A stretch of DNA of 54,542 nt from Clostridia bacterium (GTDB taxonomy: Bacteria > Bacillota > Clostridia > Acetivibrionales > DSM-27016): assembly GCA_026414765.1 (NCBI GenBank), contig JAOAIJ010000031.1:1-54542 (forward strand), in the 5' to 3' direction. The translations under genes and the position numbers were made by a program. Shown one piece after another: positions 15,463 through 24,091 of the stretch (the stretch's first letter is position 1; every line of letters begins with the position of its first letter). The notes beneath the pieces are model-generated. The model was not told the DNA's origin. It saw only the letters and a list, made by a program, of their open reading frames with translations, and searched no databases.

Positions 15463-16950
15463 ATGAATTGGAATTTCACACAATTATCCGAATTATTTGC
15501 ATCCGATGATAAAAGCAAACTGCTGCTGGATGGGAATTGGGGCCTGGAAAAGGAGTCACAGAGAGTCACAGTATCAGGTGATCTTGCACTAACAGCCCAT
15601 CCTCCGGCATTCGGAGATAAACTTGAAAATTCGGAAATAACTACAGACTTCTCTGAAAGTCAGCTGGAACTAATAACACCGCCTTTTGATTCCGTAGAAA
15701 AGACATACGAGTACCTGGAAAGATTGCAAAACGTAGCTGAAAATCAAATCGGCGATGAATTGCTCTGGCCCCTCAGTATGCCTCCCAGACTTCCAGATGA
15801 AGACAAAATCCCCATTGCAAGATTCAGCAATACCGCTGAAGGAAAAGAAAAAGAAATATACAGAACCGGACTTGCATTGCGGTACGGAAAAAAAATGCAG
15901 ATGATTTCCGGGATTCATTACAACTTTTCTCTCGGTGACAAAATGTTTGATTATCTGTATGAACAAACAGGCAAAGGTGTGCAGAAACAAACTTTTAAAA
16001 ACATGCTGTATTTTGCCTTGATCAGGAATTATCTCAGGTACAGGTGGCTGTTAATATATCTTTTTGGAGCATCCCCTTCTGCTCACCCCACTTTTTACTC
16101 GACATTAGATAAAGAGCTTGAGAAAATATCAAAATGCTGCCCCGAATGCTGTATCTCAGAAGACCGATACGAACAGTATTCGACTTCCCTGCGGGTAAGC
16201 AGGTTTGGCTATTCAAACGCTACACCCGATAATTACACAGGGTACTACAACAGCCTTGAGGAATATAGTCACGGTATCCGCAAATTGATGGCTACCAAAA
16301 GTGAAAAATTTTCGATGCTGGGTGTATTCAGAAACGGACAACAGCTTCAGCTAAACGACTACATACTGCAAAAGGAAAGTGAGTTTTATTCATCCATACG
16401 CCCCAAACAGATTGTCCGTAATGGAGACTCACAACTAAATTCCCTGAAAAAAAACGGAGTGAAGTATCTGGAGGTCAGGATTCTTGACCTGAATCCCTTT
16501 GAAAGAACCGGCATCAGTTTAAATCAGCTATATTTTCTACAGGTATTCATGCTGTTCTGCTTATTTGAACAGAGTAAGCCACTCTCACATACAGAGCTGG
16601 AAAAGGTCAACAAAAACCACCATATAGTAGCACTATCCGGTAGAAAGCCCGGATTAATACTTTACAAATACAATAATAGTAAAATTACAATAAAAAAGTG
16701 GAGCACTGATATATTCAGAAAACTGAGAGCTATTGCTTTAATGATGGATCAAGGCATGGGAGGCCATACATACGAAGCATGCATTGAAAAAGAACACAAA
16801 AAGATCATTGATCCCTCGCTGCTTCCATCAGCACAAATATATACGGAAACAAGGAAAAACAATGAAAGCTATCTGGATTTCGGTATCCGGAGAGCAATAA
16901 TAAACAAACAGCCTAAAAAAATATTGGGAGGTAAGACAAGTGATAAGTAA
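15463..16950 (+). CDS. gshA: Glutamate-cysteine ligase (GshF N-terminal type)
   Basis: A 495-residue gamma-glutamylcysteine synthetase of the E. coli class I type, which is also the N-terminal half of bifunctional GshF. Landmarks include GNWGLEKESQRV at the N-terminus, TDFSESQLELITPP (Glu ligands for Mg), the strongly conserved ISGIHYNFSLGD, SLRVSRFGY and VKYLEVRILDLNPFERTGIS. It makes gamma-Glu-Cys. TAGGAGGGTATT precedes the ATG. The stop overlaps the start of the next gene by 11 bases in another frame, so the two halves of a GshF-like enzyme are separate, coupled genes. Confidence 0.93.
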   Translation: MNWNFTQLSELFASDDKSKLLLDGNWGLEKESQRVTVSGDLALTAHPPAFGDKLENSEITTDFSESQLELITPPFDSVEKTYEYLERLQNVAENQIGDELLWPLSMPPRLPDEDKIPIARFSNTAEGKEKEIYRTGLALRYGKKMQMISGIHYNFSLGDKMFDYLYEQTGKGVQKQTFKNMLYFALIRNYLRYRWLLIYLFGASPSAHPTFYSTLDKELEKISKCCPECCISEDRYEQYSTSLRVSRFGYSNATPDNYTGYYNSLEEYSHGIRKLMATKSEKFSMLGVFRNGQQLQLNDYILQKESEFYSSIRPKQIVRNGDSQLNSLKKNGVKYLEVRILDLNPFERTGISLNQLYFLQVFMLFCLFEQSKPLSHTELEKVNKNHHIVALSGRKPGLILYKYNNSKITIKKWSTDIFRKLRAIALMMDQGMGGHTYEACIEKEHKKIIDPSLLPSAQIYTETRKNNESYLDFGIRRAIINKQPKKILGGKTSDK

Positions 16951-17935
16951 AGATTACGAAACTCTGGAGCTTTCCACACAAATACTCATAAAGGAGGCGA
17001 TATCCCGGGGAATCAACGTTAAAGTACTGGACCGGAGTGATAATTTCATCAGGTTAAGCAAGGAAGGTAAGAGTGAATATGTAAAGCAAGCCACCAGAAC
17101 ATCTGCTGATACATATATTGCTCCTCTGATAATGGAAAACAAGGAAGTAACAAAGCTTATCTTAAAAGAAAACGGTATTAGTGTACCTGATGGAATTACT
17201 GCAGAATCATTGCAGGATGCCATGAACGGATTTCCCCGCTTCATCGGCAAGGATGTAGTAATAAAGCCCAAATCAACCAACTTCGGCAAGGGGGTTGTTA
17301 TCTTGAAAAATCTCCATTCACAGGAAAACTATCAAAATTCTGTCGTGCAAGCATTGAAGTATGACAGCTCTATCCTTATAGAAGAGTTTATTCCCGGCAG
17401 GGAGTTTAGATTCCTGGTCATTGGCGATGAGGTTTCAGCCATATTGCACAGAGTGCCTGCCAATGTAACAGGTGACGGCGTGCATACCGTCGAGGACCTG
17501 GTACACGTAAAAAATAAAGATCCCCTGAGGGGAAAAGGTTATGTAACACCACTGGAAAAAATAAACCTTGGGGATGTGGAAAAGGAATATTTAAGACTTC
17601 AGGAGAAGGACATCAGGTATATCCCCGCCCCCGGAGAGACAGTATACCTCCGTGAAAATTCCAACATAAGTACCGGTGGTGACAGCATCGACTATACGGA
17701 TGAGATTATGGATGCCTATAAGACAATTGCCATTAACTCGGCAAAATCTGTAGGAGCAAAAATTTGCGGTGCTGATATCATCATTAAAGATATATATAAA
17801 GAACCTGACGGTAAAAACCACAGTGTCATTGAACTGAATTTCAATCCCGCGCTGCATATTCACAATTTCCCATACCAGGGCAAAAACAGGCATGTAGAGA
17901 AAAAGGTATTGGATTTGCTGGGATTTAAGGTTTGA
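16940..17935 (+). CDS. gshB: ATP-grasp glutathione synthetase (GshF C-terminal type)
   Basis: A 331-residue ATP-grasp ligase that adds glycine to gamma-Glu-Cys, matching the C-terminal half of GshF rather than E. coli GshB. Visible parts: a lid and ATP-binding region VVIKPKSTNFGKGVVIL, ILIEEFIPGREFRFLVIGDEVSAILHRVPANVTGDG, and Mg ligands in GADIIIK...VIELNFNPALHIHNFP. The start is a GTG at 16940 with a correctly spaced GGGAGGT inside gshA. A single-nucleotide insertion/deletion could fuse or split the pair; the separate ribosome site argues that the split is real. Confidence 0.92.
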   Translation: MISKDYETLELSTQILIKEAISRGINVKVLDRSDNFIRLSKEGKSEYVKQATRTSADTYIAPLIMENKEVTKLILKENGISVPDGITAESLQDAMNGFPRFIGKDVVIKPKSTNFGKGVVILKNLHSQENYQNSVVQALKYDSSILIEEFIPGREFRFLVIGDEVSAILHRVPANVTGDGVHTVEDLVHVKNKDPLRGKGYVTPLEKINLGDVEKEYLRLQEKDIRYIPAPGETVYLRENSNISTGGDSIDYTDEIMDAYKTIAINSAKSVGAKICGADIIIKDIYKEPDGKNHSVIELNFNPALHIHNFPYQGKNRHVEKKVLDLLGFKV

Positions 17936-17955
17936 AGAAAACTACGATACTTTCG

Positions 17956-17987
17956 GGCTACCCGCCGGATTCGCGGGTAGCTTTTCT
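17956..17987 (+). terminator. Terminator of the gshA-gshB operon
   Basis: GCTACCCGC/GCGGGTAGC stem (17957-17981) with a 7-nt loop and TTTTCT, 20 bases after the gshB stop. Confidence 0.9.
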
Positions 17988-18115
17988 CATTAACCAGAAA
18001 TTAACACAAAATTAGCACAATACAGTTTTATTTGTTGCTCATGTTGTATATAATAATAGTATAATCGCTTATACGAATACAAGAATATATCAGAATGTCA
18101 AGGAAGGGTTTACCA

Positions 18116-18454
18116 ATGAAAAATCTCTTAAACGTTTTAAAGTGCCTATCTGACGTAACCCGGCTAAGGATACTGAATCTACTGTATGAAAAGGAGCTGT
18201 GTGTATGTGATATAATGGAAACCTTGCAGATTACACAAGCCAAAGCATCAAGACACCTGACATACCTAAAGAATGCAGGTTTGGTAACAGACAGAAAACA
18301 TGCCCAGTGGGTATACTACTCTTTGATAAGAGATACCGAAAACAAGTTTCTTGATAATCTGGTATTTGATAATTTGAGAAGCCTGGACCAATTTTTAAAA
18401 GACTTGCAGCGCCTGGATGACTGGATACGGAACAGAAAAACTCATTGCACCTGA
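18116..18454 (+). CDS. arsR: Arsenic-responsive repressor ArsR
   Basis: A 112-residue ArsR/SmtB winged-helix repressor. The alpha-3 arsenite-binding motif is intact as ELCVCDI, followed by the recognition helix TQAKASRHLTYLKNAGLV; a further Cys near the N-terminus (VLKCLSD) and one at the C-terminus could complete or extend the site. Binding of As(III) would release it from DNA. The ATG at 18116 with GGAAGGG is preferred to the in-frame ATG 21 bases upstream. A TATAAT at 18060-18065 is the likely promoter -10. It is followed after 39 bases by acr3. Confidence 0.93.
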   Translation: MKNLLNVLKCLSDVTRLRILNLLYEKELCVCDIMETLQITQAKASRHLTYLKNAGLVTDRKHAQWVYYSLIRDTENKFLDNLVFDNLRSLDQFLKDLQRLDDWIRNRKTHCT

Positions 18455-18493
18455 CTACAAAGTGCTGCAAAAAATCGAAAGGAGCCTAAATTT

Positions 18494-19570
18494 ATGCAGA
18501 TAGAAAATAAAGACAGACTCTCATTCCTGGACAGATACTTGACATTATGGATATTCCTTGCAATGGCAATAGGTATTGCAAGCGGCTATCTGTTCCCTGA
18601 CCTTGCAGAATCATTGGAAGGTATGAGTACCGGTACCATTTCATGGCCTATAGCAATAGGACTCATAATCATGATGTATCCGCCTCTTGCGAAAGTAAAG
18701 TATGAAGAAATAGGCAAAGTAACAAAAGATAAAAAAGTTTTCACCTTTTCACTCATACAAAACTGGATAATCGGGCCGGTCCTGATGTTTGTACTGGCTG
18801 TACTCTTACTTCCGGATTTTCCGGGCTATGCAGTCGGCCTTATCATTATAGGCCTGGCTCGATGTATAGCAATGGTAATTGTATGGAATACACTTGCAAA
18901 GGGAGACAATGAATACTGTGCCGCTTTAGTTGCGCTTAATTCCATATTCCAGATACTTTTCTATTCCTTCTTTATTTACCTTTTTGTAAAATTCATACCT
19001 GGAATTCTAGGGTTGGATTGGAAAGTGGAAGGTTTGGAAAAGGTGACAATATGGAGTGTTGCTCAAAGCGTATTGATCTACCTGGGAATTCCTTTTGCGG
19101 CAGGGTTTGTTACACGTTTCAGTCTGATCGCCGCTATAAGCAAGGACTGGTATGAAAAGGTATTCATACCAAAAATATCACCTCTGGCACTGATTGCACT
19201 GCTGTATACCATCGTTGTAATGTTTGTTCTGAAGGGGCAGCTCATAGTAGCGCTTCCAGGCCATGTTGTTCGGATTGCCATTCCTTTACTGATATACTTT
19301 GCCGTCATGTTTTTTGTCAGTTTTTACATGTCTTACAAGGGCGGTTTTAAATACGACCGGACAGTATCACTCTCCTTTACTGCAGCAAGTAATAATTTTG
19401 AGCTTGCTATTGCAGTAGCTGTCGCCGTATTCGGTATAGGCTCCGATCAAGCCTTTGCAGCCGTAATAGGCCCACTGATCGAAGTTCCTGTCATGATAGC
19501 TTTAGTTAATGCTGCTTTGATATTTAGACGCAAATATTTCAAGGAAGATGAGCTGCCAAGCAAACCATGA
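18494..19570 (+). CDS. acr3: Acr3-family arsenite efflux permease
   Basis: A 358-residue, ten-helix BASS-superfamily transporter of the Acr3 family that exports As(III) (and some Sb(III)). The N-terminus [28 protein letters not shown] is typical, and the essential membrane Cys is present in [13 protein letters not shown]; the helix-9 conserved stretch [20 protein letters not shown] is also present. AAGGAGCCTAAATTT precedes the ATG. It forms an operon with arsR, and the thioredoxin reductase gene follows after 107 bases. Confidence 0.96.
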   Translation: MQIENKDRLSFLDRYLTLWIFLAMAIGIASGYLFPDLAESLEGMSTGTISWPIAIGLIIMMYPPLAKVKYEEIGKVTKDKKVFTFSLIQNWIIGPVLMFVLAVLLLPDFPGYAVGLIIIGLARCIAMVIVWNTLAKGDNEYCAALVALNSIFQILFYSFFIYLFVKFIPGILGLDWKVEGLEKVTIWSVAQSVLIYLGIPFAAGFVTRFSLIAAISKDWYEKVFIPKISPLALIALLYTIVVMFVLKGQLIVALPGHVVRIAIPLLIYFAVMFFVSFYMSYKGGFKYDRTVSLSFTAASNNFELAIAVAVAVFGIGSDQAFAAVIGPLIEVPVMIALVNAALIFRRKYFKEDELPSKP

Positions 19571-19677
19571 TGTCAGACTGAAAATATATTTTCCTCCATA
19601 TACTTAAGTGCCTATGGCTTATATAAGCAGAAATGTAATATGGAAAAATAATAAAATTTATTTAAGAGGTATATATT

Positions 19678-20595
19678 ATGTATGATGTAATCATAATCGG
19701 CGGCGGCCCCGCAGGACTTACTTCTGCTATATATTCATCAAGAGCTGGGCTTGATACATTACTCATAGAAAAAAAATTCCCGGGCGGACAAATGGCAACA
19801 ACCAGCCAGATGGAAAACTACCCGGGGTTTAAGGAACCGATATCAGGGGCTGAGCTTGCAATGCACATGGAAGATCAGGCTAAACATTTCGGGGTAAAAA
19901 TAATATATGAAGATGTTATTGATACGGTTTTGGATACAGTTACAAAAACCATCAAGACCAGCAATGCCCTTTACCAGTGCAAAGCTGTTATCCTGTGCAT
20001 GGGAGCCTACCCGCGGCTTTTGGGGCTTCCTGGTGAAAAACGGCTGACAGGCTCTGGAGTATCCTACTGTGCAACTTGTGACGGCGCATTCTTTAAGAAT
20101 ATGACAGTGGCAGTTGTAGGAGGCGGAGATACTGCTGCCGAAGACGCCCTGTATCTATCCAGATTCTGTTCGAAGGTATACCTTATCCATAGAAGAGATA
20201 CTCTTAGGGCTGCAAAAGTCCTGCAAAATGCTATGTTTACAAACAGTAAAGTGGAATTTATCTGGAATTCTGTAATTGAAGATATATACGGTAAATTCAG
20301 TGTTGAAGGGCTACAACTAAGGAATCTGAGAACAGATGAAGTCTTTGATGTTCAGGTTGATGGCTTGTTTGTTGCCGTTGGAAACATCCCCAGTACCAAT
20401 CTTGTAAAAGGAAAGGTAGAATTGAACCAGTGGGGATACATTGTAACCGATGAAAATATGCAGACCAATATATTTGGTGTATTTGCGGCAGGGGATATAA
20501 GAGAAAAGCCGCTGCGGCAGGTGATAACAGCCGCCTCCGATGGTGCGACAGCCGCCTATTCGGCAGAGCGCTATATAAGTGATAATACCTGGTAA
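19678..20595 (+). CDS. trxB: Thioredoxin reductase (NADPH), TrxB/ArsT-like
   Basis: A 305-residue two-domain flavoprotein. It shows the N-terminal FAD motif GGGPAGLTSAIYSSRAG, the redox disulfide SYCATCDG with C131 and C134, the NADPH motif GGGDTAAEDALYLS with HRRDTLRA, and the C-terminal FAD motif GVFAAGDIREKPLRQVITAASDGATAA. It reduces thioredoxin or thioredoxin-like proteins. Position right after acr3 suggests support of arsenate reduction or repair of thiol damage (ArsT role), but no arsenate reductase arsC is seen here. AAGAGGTATATATT precedes the ATG. Confidence 0.94.
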   Translation: MYDVIIIGGGPAGLTSAIYSSRAGLDTLLIEKKFPGGQMATTSQMENYPGFKEPISGAELAMHMEDQAKHFGVKIIYEDVIDTVLDTVTKTIKTSNALYQCKAVILCMGAYPRLLGLPGEKRLTGSGVSYCATCDGAFFKNMTVAVVGGGDTAAEDALYLSRFCSKVYLIHRRDTLRAAKVLQNAMFTNSKVEFIWNSVIEDIYGKFSVEGLQLRNLRTDEVFDVQVDGLFVAVGNIPSTNLVKGKVELNQWGYIVTDENMQTNIFGVFAAGDIREKPLRQVITAASDGATAAYSAERYISDNTW

Positions 20596-20666
20596 TCACA
20601 TGTATTTCTGCAATACATATGATCACCAGATTACTCTTGGAAATTTTATTCAAGGAGGAGACACAT

Positions 20667-21377
20667 ATGAAATTTGCGGTAATTGGGGATATTCACAGCA
20701 ATATATATGCACTGGAAAGTGTCATAGAAGACATAAAAAAGAAGGATGTTGACCTGATACTCTGTACAGGCGATATGGTAGGGTATGCCCCATTTCCAAA
20801 TGAAGTGATAGATATGATAAGGGCCAACAATATTCTTTCTGTACAGGGCAACTATGATAAGGCCATAGGGAACAGCGAGCTGGTGTGCGGATGTGACTAT
20901 AAGGATGAAAAGCAGCTGGAGCTGGCAGGAATGTCTGTTATGTTTACAAACAAAACAATAACCGAAAAGAACAGAAAATACCTGAAAGAGCTGCCAGGAA
21001 AGGTAACGCTGAAAGCCGGTGAGTACAGCATTTGTCTGGTGCACGGCAGCCCCCGGAAGATTAATGAATACCTATTTGAAGAGTCGGATGAGGTGAAGGA
21101 AGTCACAAAAGAACTGGAAGAAGACATTCTGATATGCGGGCACACTCACAAGCCATACTATAACGTAATAAACGGAAAGCACATAGTAAATTCAGGATCG
21201 GCAGGAAAGCCAAAACACGGTAATCCTAATGCAACATATGTGATTTTAAATATCAATGACACTGACATAAACGTTGACATTGTAGAAGTACCCTATGATT
21301 ACGAGAAAACTGCAACAGCTATCGAAAATACCGGACTGCTGCCGGATGAATTTGCCTGTCTGCTAAGAAAAGGATAG
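20667..21377 (+). CDS. Calcineurin-like metallophosphoesterase (YfcE/MJ0936 type)
   Basis: A 236-residue phosphoesterase with all metal motifs: GDIHSN, GDMVGY, GNYD, HGSPR and GHTHKPYY near the C-terminus. This class hydrolyses phosphodiesters or phosphomonoesters; the natural substrate is unknown. The start is the ATG at 20667 with AAGGAGGAGACACAT; a longer frame to 20619 has no ribosome site. It lies 71 bases after trxB, probably in the ars transcript. A cluster CGC in its middle is unusual for the family. Confidence 0.85.
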   Translation: MKFAVIGDIHSNIYALESVIEDIKKKDVDLILCTGDMVGYAPFPNEVIDMIRANNILSVQGNYDKAIGNSELVCGCDYKDEKQLELAGMSVMFTNKTITEKNRKYLKELPGKVTLKAGEYSICLVHGSPRKINEYLFEESDEVKEVTKELEEDILICGHTHKPYYNVINGKHIVNSGSAGKPKHGNPNATYVILNINDTDINVDIVEVPYDYEKTATAIENTGLLPDEFACLLRKG

Positions 21378-21414
21378 TAAAGTACCCGGCGGTTAGCCGG
21401 GTCTTTTACTATCG
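21374..21414. terminator. Bidirectional terminator between the ars unit and the convergent permease
   Basis: A perfect hairpin ACCCGGC-GGTTA-GCCGGGT, extended by AGTAAAG/CTTTTACT arms, giving T-rich tails on both strands. It overlaps the phosphoesterase stop. Confidence 0.9.
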
Positions 21415-21421
21415 CATTATG

Positions 21422-22717
21422 TCATATCAAATATCTGAAGAACAAGTATACAGAGCTTATGACGATAGTAAGGAGCATCACGGGGAAAGCCACTTTAAAG
21501 AATTTACCGAAGGTAATTTTATGTCCCGCATCTTCAGCCATTCCTATTGCAATTACATTTGCACTGGCTCCGACAATTGTTCCGTTTCCACCCAGACATG
21601 CCCCTAGGGATAGTGCCCACCAGAGGGGTGCTATATTCATTCCGGATATTGCACCTATATCTTTTATCATAGGAATCATTGTTGCTACAAACGGAATATT
21701 ATCGACAAATGCCGATGCTATGGCAGACACCCAAAGTATAGCTAAAGCTGTAAGCATCAAATCACCTTCCGTTATATCCAGCACTCCTTCTGCCAGCATC
21801 TTAATAACTCCTGTTTCCCTAATGCCACCTACAAGTATAAACAGTCCTACAAAAAAGAATATTGTTTTCCATTCCACTTCCTCAAGAATACTGCTGACCT
21901 TAACCTTTGCATTTGTCCCTACACTGGTCAAAAGCAGCAGTAATACTGCTCCCGCAATGGCTATGGTAGCCGATTCCAGATGCAACGTACCATGAAGTAC
22001 AAATCCCAGAATTGTAAGCCCCAGTACTGCTAAACTTTTTGTCATTAACCCTCTATCTTTTATTGCTTCATTTTCATCCATAGACATTATCTTTTGCTTC
22101 GCATCATTATTTGTAACCAGTTTCTTTCTATATATCAAAGCAAAGATGTAAGTGGTCAATAGCAGCAGAGGAATAGCAATAACTGCATCATTTATGATAA
22201 AGTCCATGAAACTGAGGCCGACCGAGCCCCCAATCATTATGTTGGGCGGATCTCCTACAAGAGTTGCCGTTCCACCTACATTAGAAGCAAATATCTCTGC
22301 AATGATGTAAGGAATAGGATTCAAACGCAAATCCTTTGCAATACTTATTGTTACAGGAAGCACCAGAAGTATGGTAGTGACATTATCCAGCATCGCTGAA
22401 AGTACGCCTGTTATTATCGATAAAAGTATCAATATCCTTAAAGGCTCTCCCTTTGCAACTTTAACAGTTCGTATGGCAAGATATTCGAACAGACCAGTCT
22501 TTTTCATTATCATTACTATGACCATCATACTTATAAGAAGTCCCAAAGTATTAAAATCAATTTCCTTAAAAGCATGTTCCTGTGTGATTATCTTGGTCAG
22601 AACCATCAGTGACGCACCTAGTAAAGCCACAACAGTACGGTCTACCTTTTCTAGGATAATCAGAATATACGTTACAATGAATATCACTAAAGATAAAATA
22701 AGATTCAAATCCTTCAT
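21422..22717 (-). CDS. ArsB/NhaD-superfamily permease (SLC13/OCA2 P-protein type)
   Basis: A 431-residue membrane protein with about 11-12 helices of the ion-transporter superfamily. Diagnostic stretches are MLDNVTTILLVLPVTISIAKDL and ASNVGGTATLVGDPPNIMIGGSVGLSFMDF in the first half and FVDNIPFVATMIPMI and GACLGGNGTIVGASANVIAIGMAE in the second (the paired hairpin motifs). These families move Na+/H+, arsenite or carboxylates. Nearness to acr3 suggests an oxyanion or metalloid role, yet the structured leader upstream may point to an ion such as Na+. GGAGGTAAATATTA precedes the ATG. Confidence 0.85.
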   Translation of the reverse strand: MKDLNLILSLVIFIVTYILIILEKVDRTVVALLGASLMVLTKIITQEHAFKEIDFNTLGLLISMMVIVMIMKKTGLFEYLAIRTVKVAKGEPLRILILLSIITGVLSAMLDNVTTILLVLPVTISIAKDLRLNPIPYIIAEIFASNVGGTATLVGDPPNIMIGGSVGLSFMDFIINDAVIAIPLLLLTTYIFALIYRKKLVTNNDAKQKIMSMDENEAIKDRGLMTKSLAVLGLTILGFVLHGTLHLESATIAIAGAVLLLLLTSVGTNAKVKVSSILEEVEWKTIFFFVGLFILVGGIRETGVIKMLAEGVLDITEGDLMLTALAILWVSAIASAFVDNIPFVATMIPMIKDIGAISGMNIAPLWWALSLGACLGGNGTIVGASANVIAIGMAEDAGHKITFGKFFKVAFPVMLLTIVISSVYLFFRYLI

Positions 22718-22769
22718 TAATATTTACCTCCAAAAATAGTATTATCAAGCATCATAAAAAGATGCACAC

Positions 22770-22862
22770 ACCAAAAAAGGCGGAATGCTCATTTACATGA
22801 GCTTCCCACCCCAGAAGCCAAAACTCTTGAAAACGGATAAATCCAATCCGCCCAACCGGTCA
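22770..22862 (-). promoter_or_regulatory. Candidate riboswitch or attenuator upstream of the ArsB/NhaD permease
   Basis: On the minus strand GGCGGA (22852-22847) pairs with TCCGCC (22784-22779), closing a junction with three inner hairpins: GGAT/ATCC, GCTTC-TGGGGTGG-GAAGC and GCTCAT-GTAA-ATGAGC. The closing strand is followed at once by TTTTTT, so the closing helix acts as a terminator. It ends about 55 bases before the gene. I could not place it in a named class; Na+-I (DUF1646) is one option to test because the gene resembles Na+/H+ antiporters. Confidence 0.55.
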
Positions 22863-22990
22863 CATTATTAAAATCTTATATTATTATATTCGATATAGAA
22901 AAGTAAATCAATGATTATTCTATACTTTTTCATATCCTTCCACATTCATAACAAGTTTCATTTCATCCCCCTGTATCTGATCTCTTCATA

Positions 22991-23881
22991 CTAAAAACCT
23001 GTTTCACTATATAATGATACTTCCTGACCGCTCATGTTCCTTTTATAGTATAGATACCTTTTATTAAGAACATGATTCTCTTTCTCTACATAATCATTCA
23101 ATACCCTTTTTAAATCAAGTACATCATTCATTTCAAAATACCCTGTTTTGCCATAAACAAATTTGACAGCATGTATTGTTCCCTTGGCAAATGCCTGCCT
23201 CGAAAATGATTCATGAGATATTTCAATCTTGTCATCCTCTCCCACTATCATCACTTCATGCTTTCCTACAACACCGCCTGCACGGACAGCATTGATAGGA
23301 ATATCGGTTTTTACATCTGTTGTCCCGGAAAACTTTAATCCCTTTTCTATTTCCTTTGCAATTTTCAGAGCAGTACCTGAAGGTGCATCTTTTTTGTTTT
23401 TATGATGGACCTCTGTTATCTGAAAATCATAATTGTTCAAAATGTTGGAAGCGAGATTAGTCAGAAGCATAAGCACATTTACTCCTAACGTGATGTTTGG
23501 TGCGTACACAATTCCATTATGGTATCTGCGTGTAAGGACAAAAAGTTTTTGAAGAGCAATTTTAGAAAAACCCGTTGTTCCTATGACAATATTGACCTTC
23601 ATTTTAGAAAACAGCTTTGCATTTCTGATAGTTGCCTCTGGTTTTGAAAAATCCACTACCACATCAGGCTTTGTTCTAAAAACTGTTTGCTCTATGTTAT
23701 CAGGCCCCTGAACAACCAGACCTGTGTCTTTACAACCTAGTATTTCACCCAGATCTTTCCCTGTTTTGAGGCTTCCAGAACTGCAAATCACAGATACAAG
23801 CTCTATATTTTCCTGATTCAGAAGAGTTTTTGCTATCTCCTTCCCAGTCTTGCCCAATCCTATCAAACATACCTTGATCAT
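22991..23881 (-). CDS. dapB: 4-hydroxy-tetrahydrodipicolinate reductase-like protein
   Basis: A 296-residue DapB homologue acting in lysine and diaminopimelate synthesis. The nucleotide-binding start is KVCLIGLGKTGKEIAKTL, the substrate-domain signature is ITEVHHKNKKDAPSGTALKIA with the catalytic His pair and Lys, and VDFSKPEA and VIGTTGF are conserved. It is longer than usual (about 250-270), with an extra C-terminal tail of about 35 residues. No other dap genes are near, so it may be a second copy. TTTGGAGGTTTTGAT precedes the ATG. A c-di-AMP riboswitch lies upstream. Confidence 0.88.
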   Translation of the reverse strand: MIKVCLIGLGKTGKEIAKTLLNQENIELVSVICSSGSLKTGKDLGEILGCKDTGLVVQGPDNIEQTVFRTKPDVVVDFSKPEATIRNAKLFSKMKVNIVIGTTGFSKIALQKLFVLTRRYHNGIVYAPNITLGVNVLMLLTNLASNILNNYDFQITEVHHKNKKDAPSGTALKIAKEIEKGLKFSGTTDVKTDIPINAVRAGGVVGKHEVMIVGEDDKIEISHESFSRQAFAKGTIHAVKFVYGKTGYFEMNDVLDLKRVLNDYVEKENHVLNKRYLYYKRNMSGQEVSLYSETGF

Positions 23882-24017
23882 ATCAAAACCTCCAAATAAT
23901 AATAGGTTAGTGTCATCTTAATATAAGATGTATATCCTATACTGCCGGCAATCATTCTTAAGTTTTTCCTGCACAATGCATAAATTTAATTATCATATCT
24001 TATTATTATGCATAATT

Positions 24018-24046
24018 AAAGCCACAGAGAAGTCTCTATGGCTTAT
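24018..24046 (-). terminator. Expression-platform terminator between the c-di-AMP riboswitch and dapB
   Basis: On the minus strand AAGCCATAGAGA-CTT-TCTCTGTGGCTT followed by TAATTAT. It lies 45 bases after the aptamer and 137 bases before dapB, the position expected for riboswitch-controlled termination. Confidence 0.65.
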
Positions 24047-24091
24047 ATGCAAAAAACGTATACCTGTAAAAGGGTATAATCAATAAAGCAT

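Noticed and set aside
16930-16955. Programmed frameshift joining gshA and gshB into one GshF
   Set aside because: No slippery heptamer or downstream pseudoknot is evident at the overlap, and gshB has its own ribosome site and start codon.
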